Part shown: piece by piece, positions 60,607 through 64,000 of the stretch | Numbering within the stretch: the stretch's first letter is position 1 | Layout: every line of letters starts with the position of its first letter | Source of the DNA: Fagopyrum homotropicum | Lineage: Eukaryota > Streptophyta > Magnoliopsida > Caryophyllales > Polygonaceae | DNA length: 64,000 nt | Direction: 5' to 3' | Assembly: GCA_033239125.1 (NCBI GenBank) | Contig: BSWB01000002.1 | Location: 9,085,001 to 9,149,000 of the forward strand | The notes under the pieces: generated by a model | Database searches by the model: none | Told to the model about the DNA's origin: nothing | The model's input: the letters and a program-made list of their open reading frames with translations, nothing else | Made by a program: the position numbers and the translations under genes

Positions 60607-60869
60607 AACCCTACTACCCACATTTCTTGCTTTTCAGATAAAAGTTTTATTTAAACATACGTTATAATATATTATACTAAAAGCTGCAGCAGTCTGCCTT
60701 TTTATATGAAACATTTGACACCAATTTGCTATTTTTTGTAGATACTTTCAATAATTTGTCATTTTAATAAAAAATTTACTTATTTTTGTCATTATGGTAA
60801 AAAATCTCAAAAGAAAACTATCAAGCTATTAGAAAGTTTATACAATTCCTAAATGTTTTGGATCCTTAA

Positions 60870-62260
60870 GATGATTTTTGTTCGCTCCAAAATGTGTGCA
60901 CATAAGCCTTAAATTTATAACCAAGAATCATACAATATAAGCGAACCCGCAGTGTACGGATCAATCGTAATACAAGCAAGTATTTCAGGGTCGAACACAA
61001 GGACTATGGTGAAATCAAGCAACGGTATATAATATTCAGATTGGTATGCAATTCTCAAGCAACAAAGAACAATGATGTATATAAATCAGATAAAGGAATG
61101 CAGATTCTAGAGATCAAAGCATCCGGTTGTGGTTTCGAATTAAGACTTCTAAAGATAAGAGCGGACAAAGCCGATGTTGCAAAGAGAAGGAGAGTCTAAG
61201 ATGGGATAGATTACCGGGTAAGTCTCATCATCCACTATCTCAAACCAAAGATCCTATCACCGGGTAAGTCTTAAGGAACTAAGAGAATGAACTATACTCA
61301 CAAACCATCACACTACCTAAGGAAATAGAACTAACATTTACCGGGTATGTCCCAAGTTAACTCACAAACGTAGGATGAAGGCACACTCAAACCCTAACAA
61401 AGGATAAATCTTTGTTACCTAACACTCATTATCATAGGTAAACAAGCAAAGGATTCACCGGGTAAGTCTCTTCCTAGGCTTGGATATAAACCGGGAAAGG
61501 TGCAACAAGGATAGGATTTGGCAAACTATAACTTAAACTCACGATCAAACGTGTAGTGGGCAATCTCGGTCAGTTCTTGCCTGATCTCGGTCGAGATGCT
61601 CCAAGAACAGCCCGAGACGGGGTCGGTTTAGGGTAAATTCGAGCTTTCAGGATCCACTCAAGATAAAGGTTTGTTCTTTCATCATCTATACCACAACCTT
61701 CAATTAATCACCCTAGAATTGCAGGGGTTTTAGCCAACAATCATCATGTTCATGCAATTAAAGTATATATAATCAAGATATTAAGAAAAGGGAATAAAAC
61801 GCTTAACCAAAGGTTCTCAATAATCAATAATGCAAAGCAATCAATAATGCGTCAATAACGTGCTCCAAAAGAAGATAATAACTAACTGGAATCCTCCAAG
61901 AAAAACCTTACAAACGTGCCTTCTCTTCTTCCTTGATCTCCAAGTAATCCTTCCTAGATTTCCTCTTGTAAATCTTCCTTCAAAACCGTGATCCAAAGAT
62001 TTCAGCGATACCAAAGATTTCTACTATACCAAAGATTTCTGCTATCTTAGAGATTGAAAGATCTTTACGTCGTTGGGGTGCTTTCAACATTGTAGGTGAT
62101 GCGAAATATATAGAGATAAATCTAGGTTTTTACAAGTATGAGACTTAAAGATAGACCGCAACTTATAAAAAACCCTAGCTTAAAGATAAACTACTACTTA
62201 AATTTAAACTTAAAATTTTTGGGCCGAAAAATAAATAAAGTCTGGTGATATCTGTAAGAT
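60870..62260 (-). repeat. Unclassified dispersed repeat, copy B
   Basis: Reverse-oriented relative of 3,600-5,350. Shared landmarks on the minus strand are GGAGCGAACAA near 60,880, CCGTACACTGCGGGTTCGC near 60,950, four motifs of the ACCGGGTAAGTCT type (61,216, 61,260, 61,340, 61,459), GTTTGCCAAATCCTA near 61,515, GACCGAGAT words near 61,570-61,600 and GATCCTGAAAGCTCGAAT near 61,640. Divergence is high. The outer limit near 62,260 is approximate. Confidence 0.6.
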
Positions 62261-63910
62261 CCTAGTTTTCACATTCACCGCCCCCGCGGTGAAGGAGGTC
62301 GCCCCTGCGGCTGAGGCGATCTGCCTCTACGGATTCGCTGCAGATCTCGTCCGAACTATTTTCGTTCGTTTTATCTTTCTTCCATAGATAGAATATCCAT
62401 CTTTTATCTATGGGCCGACTTCTTTATCTTCCTCCTAACCCTAGACGTCCTTTCCTATTATCTTTTCCGCCTCTTCTATATATTCCCGTCTTTTCTTCTT
62501 TCTTCCATTTCTTGCTTACGTCTTCTTCAACCCAAGAGTGTTGCAGCCTTGATCCCTGTGTTCTTGCTAAACGTGTAAGTTCTTCCTTTCTGTTCTTCAT
62601 GCTGCTGCACCTTGCTTCGCTTTTGTTTCGTTTCTCTCTTCGTTTCCTCTTTTCTTCTTCTCCAAGAATCAAGTTTGATCCTTGATTCTTGTGAAGCGTT
62701 CCGTTGATGATCCTTTGATGTACACAGGATCCCTTGGTTGAGTTATGAAGTGTGAAGAGTAGTGAAAGAGCAAGCTTTGGCTTTGTCGTGGTTCTACTGT
62801 CGTTGAAAAGCCGACAGTGCTTTTGCACCGTTACCCACCCCGCACTTTCATAGAGCCGCCTCTGCCCCTCTGTGCAGGGGTGGATTGTTTAGTTGATTAT
62901 ATTAGATATATTTTCACAACTTTGTGAGACTTGCAGCTTCATTTACGAAGTTTATATTTTATTAATTAATTATTCAATCAAAAATAGAGTCTTTGGTTGA
63001 ATTATTGTGAAGTCCTTACTAGATTGTAGTTGTGTGTTAATCTTATTGAAGGTTGGTGCTCATGGTCAATACTAGTCCCTCATTGTGCTTATTTTAATTA
63101 GAAGACTTGTGTAACGTTAAAGAAGTGCGGGTTAAGGTAATCTTCTCATTTAAGGGTTTTCACACATCATTGGTCAAGGTTCTTTTGCGGAACTATCTTA
63201 GTTCATATCTTCCTATATTTCTCTCATTAATCATTTCATAACCATCTTCTTATCTTTCCATATCATTTACTAATATGTGTTTTGAGTTTGCCAAAAAATC
63301 GACCCGTTCTTGAGAAAAATCGACCAATTTTTCTATATAGAACACCCCGATTTTTATCCCAGTTAAGTACTTTCAATCTAGATCGGGGACTTCGGCTTAA
63401 CCCCGCATCACTAGCGATATCAGGATCCACTCTGACGGTATCAGAATCCACTCTAGCGTGTTTCTAGCTTCCTTTTGTGTTCCTTTTTGTTTTGCAACAA
63501 CGCTTAATCCTTAAATGTGTCATTCCGCTCCATAATTTGCCAAATTACCTACAATTGTAACAAAATTTTGTGTAGATCTCTATTCTAATAATATATGTGA
63601 ATATAATTGCTTTGCTATGAATGTGTGTCTATGCATATGCAAAATAAAGGAAAAAACTACATAAATGTTGGCGAATTTTATTGATATAAGTCCTACACAC
63701 AACTTTCTATGTGTGATATTAAATGTCAATCTTATTTAATTTGATTTTTATTTTAAAATTCATTAGCAAAATAAGGTCAACAAACTATTATATCTCATCT
63801 TCTGCATTCTCTCAATCCTCAGTCCTCTCATCTTCTTCACTCTCTCAGTCTTCTTCGTTATTCTCTCAACCTTTCATCTTCCTCTCTCTATTCTCTCAAA
63901 TCTCTCAAGC
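62261..63910. other. Intergenic region before the right-edge gene candidate
   Basis: A CCGCCCCCGCGGTGAAGG palindromic patch at about 62,276, a TATA-like TCTATATATTCCC at 62,475, and pyrimidine-rich sequence to 62,690 could mark a promoter and leader of an unrecognised transcript or LTR. The 134-codon minus frame there is antisense to this pyrimidine run. The CT-rich stretch 63,800-63,910 resembles a 5' untranslated leader. Confidence 0.35.
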
Positions 63911-64000
63911 ATGAATTTCGTGAATGTTGGTCACATCGTAGATGACGACGAGGTTGATCTTGGAACGCTGATAGATCTCACAGCACAAGGATTGATTACG
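63911..64000 (+). CDS. Possible gene start, truncated by the window edge
   Basis: An ATG at 63,911 follows a long CT-rich leader-like stretch full of CTCTCAATC and TTCTCTC words, typical of plant 5' leaders. The frame is open for all 30 remaining codons: MNFVNVGHIVDDDEVDLG, then TLIDLTAQGLIT. It is acidic with no recognisable motif. Too little is visible to name a family; it could equally be transposon-encoded. Confidence 0.4.
   Translation, partial: MNFVNVGHIVDDDEVDLGTLIDLTAQGLIT

Noticed and set aside
62410..62828. 91-codon plus and 134-codon minus frames
   Set aside because: They are the two strands of a pyrimidine-rich run with low-complexity translations.

Overview
The window is nuclear DNA of a flowering plant, almost certainly a eudicot. 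It is AT-rich. Its genes are split by many short GT-AG introns, and the space between them is packed with plant transposon families: Ty3/gypsy LTR elements, hAT, Mutator and PIF/Harbinger miniatures, Helitrons and LINEs. I could not fix the lineage more closely. No bacterial-type operon, CRISPR array, rRNA gene or intact tRNA gene was seen.

Layout. 1-10.9 kb is a repeat island: the end of an LTR, a decayed minisatellite of about 65-75 bp period, a broken Ty3/gypsy element whose first LTR has internal sequence on both sides, an unclassified dispersed repeat, and a protease remnant of another gypsy element. 10.9-11.7 kb is a non-autonomous hAT element with an exact 8-bp target duplication, next to the first gene. 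11.9-23.0 kb (+) is a 24-exon SNF2-family annealing helicase (SMARCAL1/CHR18 type, 709 aa). 24.6-25.6 kb is a TIR element with GC-rich cargo. 25.9-34.4 kb (+) is a 23-exon cytosolic-type glutaminyl-tRNA synthetase (789 aa), with three Tourist-like miniatures behind it. 39.4-40.3 kb (-) is a three-exon R2R3-MYB factor of the MYB62/MYB116/MYB108 group (267 aa). 41.8-47.9 kb is AT-rich and holds a short Helitron, two miniature elements, a Mutator miniature and a hairpin element inside a TA microsatellite. 49.9-50.8 kb (+) is a four-exon universal stress protein (163 aa). 51.2-53.1 kb has an F-box fragment joined to a Helitron 3' end, then an intact intronless F-box gene (338 aa). From 53.2 kb to the end the DNA is again repetitive: a LINE remnant, tRNA-related short repeats, a duplicated AT-rich block, a 401-bp hAT element and a reverse copy of the 3.6-5.3 kb repeat. 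A possible new gene starts at 63,911 and runs off the end.

The five confident genes are independent single-copy or regulatory genes: replication-fork remodelling, tRNA charging, transcription, stress response and protein turnover. They do not form a pathway or cluster. I found no convincing new multi-gene system. The most unusual signals are structural: a duplicated decoy exon in the helicase gene, an F-box fragment abutting a Helitron terminus opposite an intact relative, a reiterated splice-donor-like motif in a dispersed repeat, and MITE insertions that can be read directly from an empty-site copy. Exon boundaries were placed by eye from splice signals, reading frame and remembered family sequences; no alignment or transcript was available.
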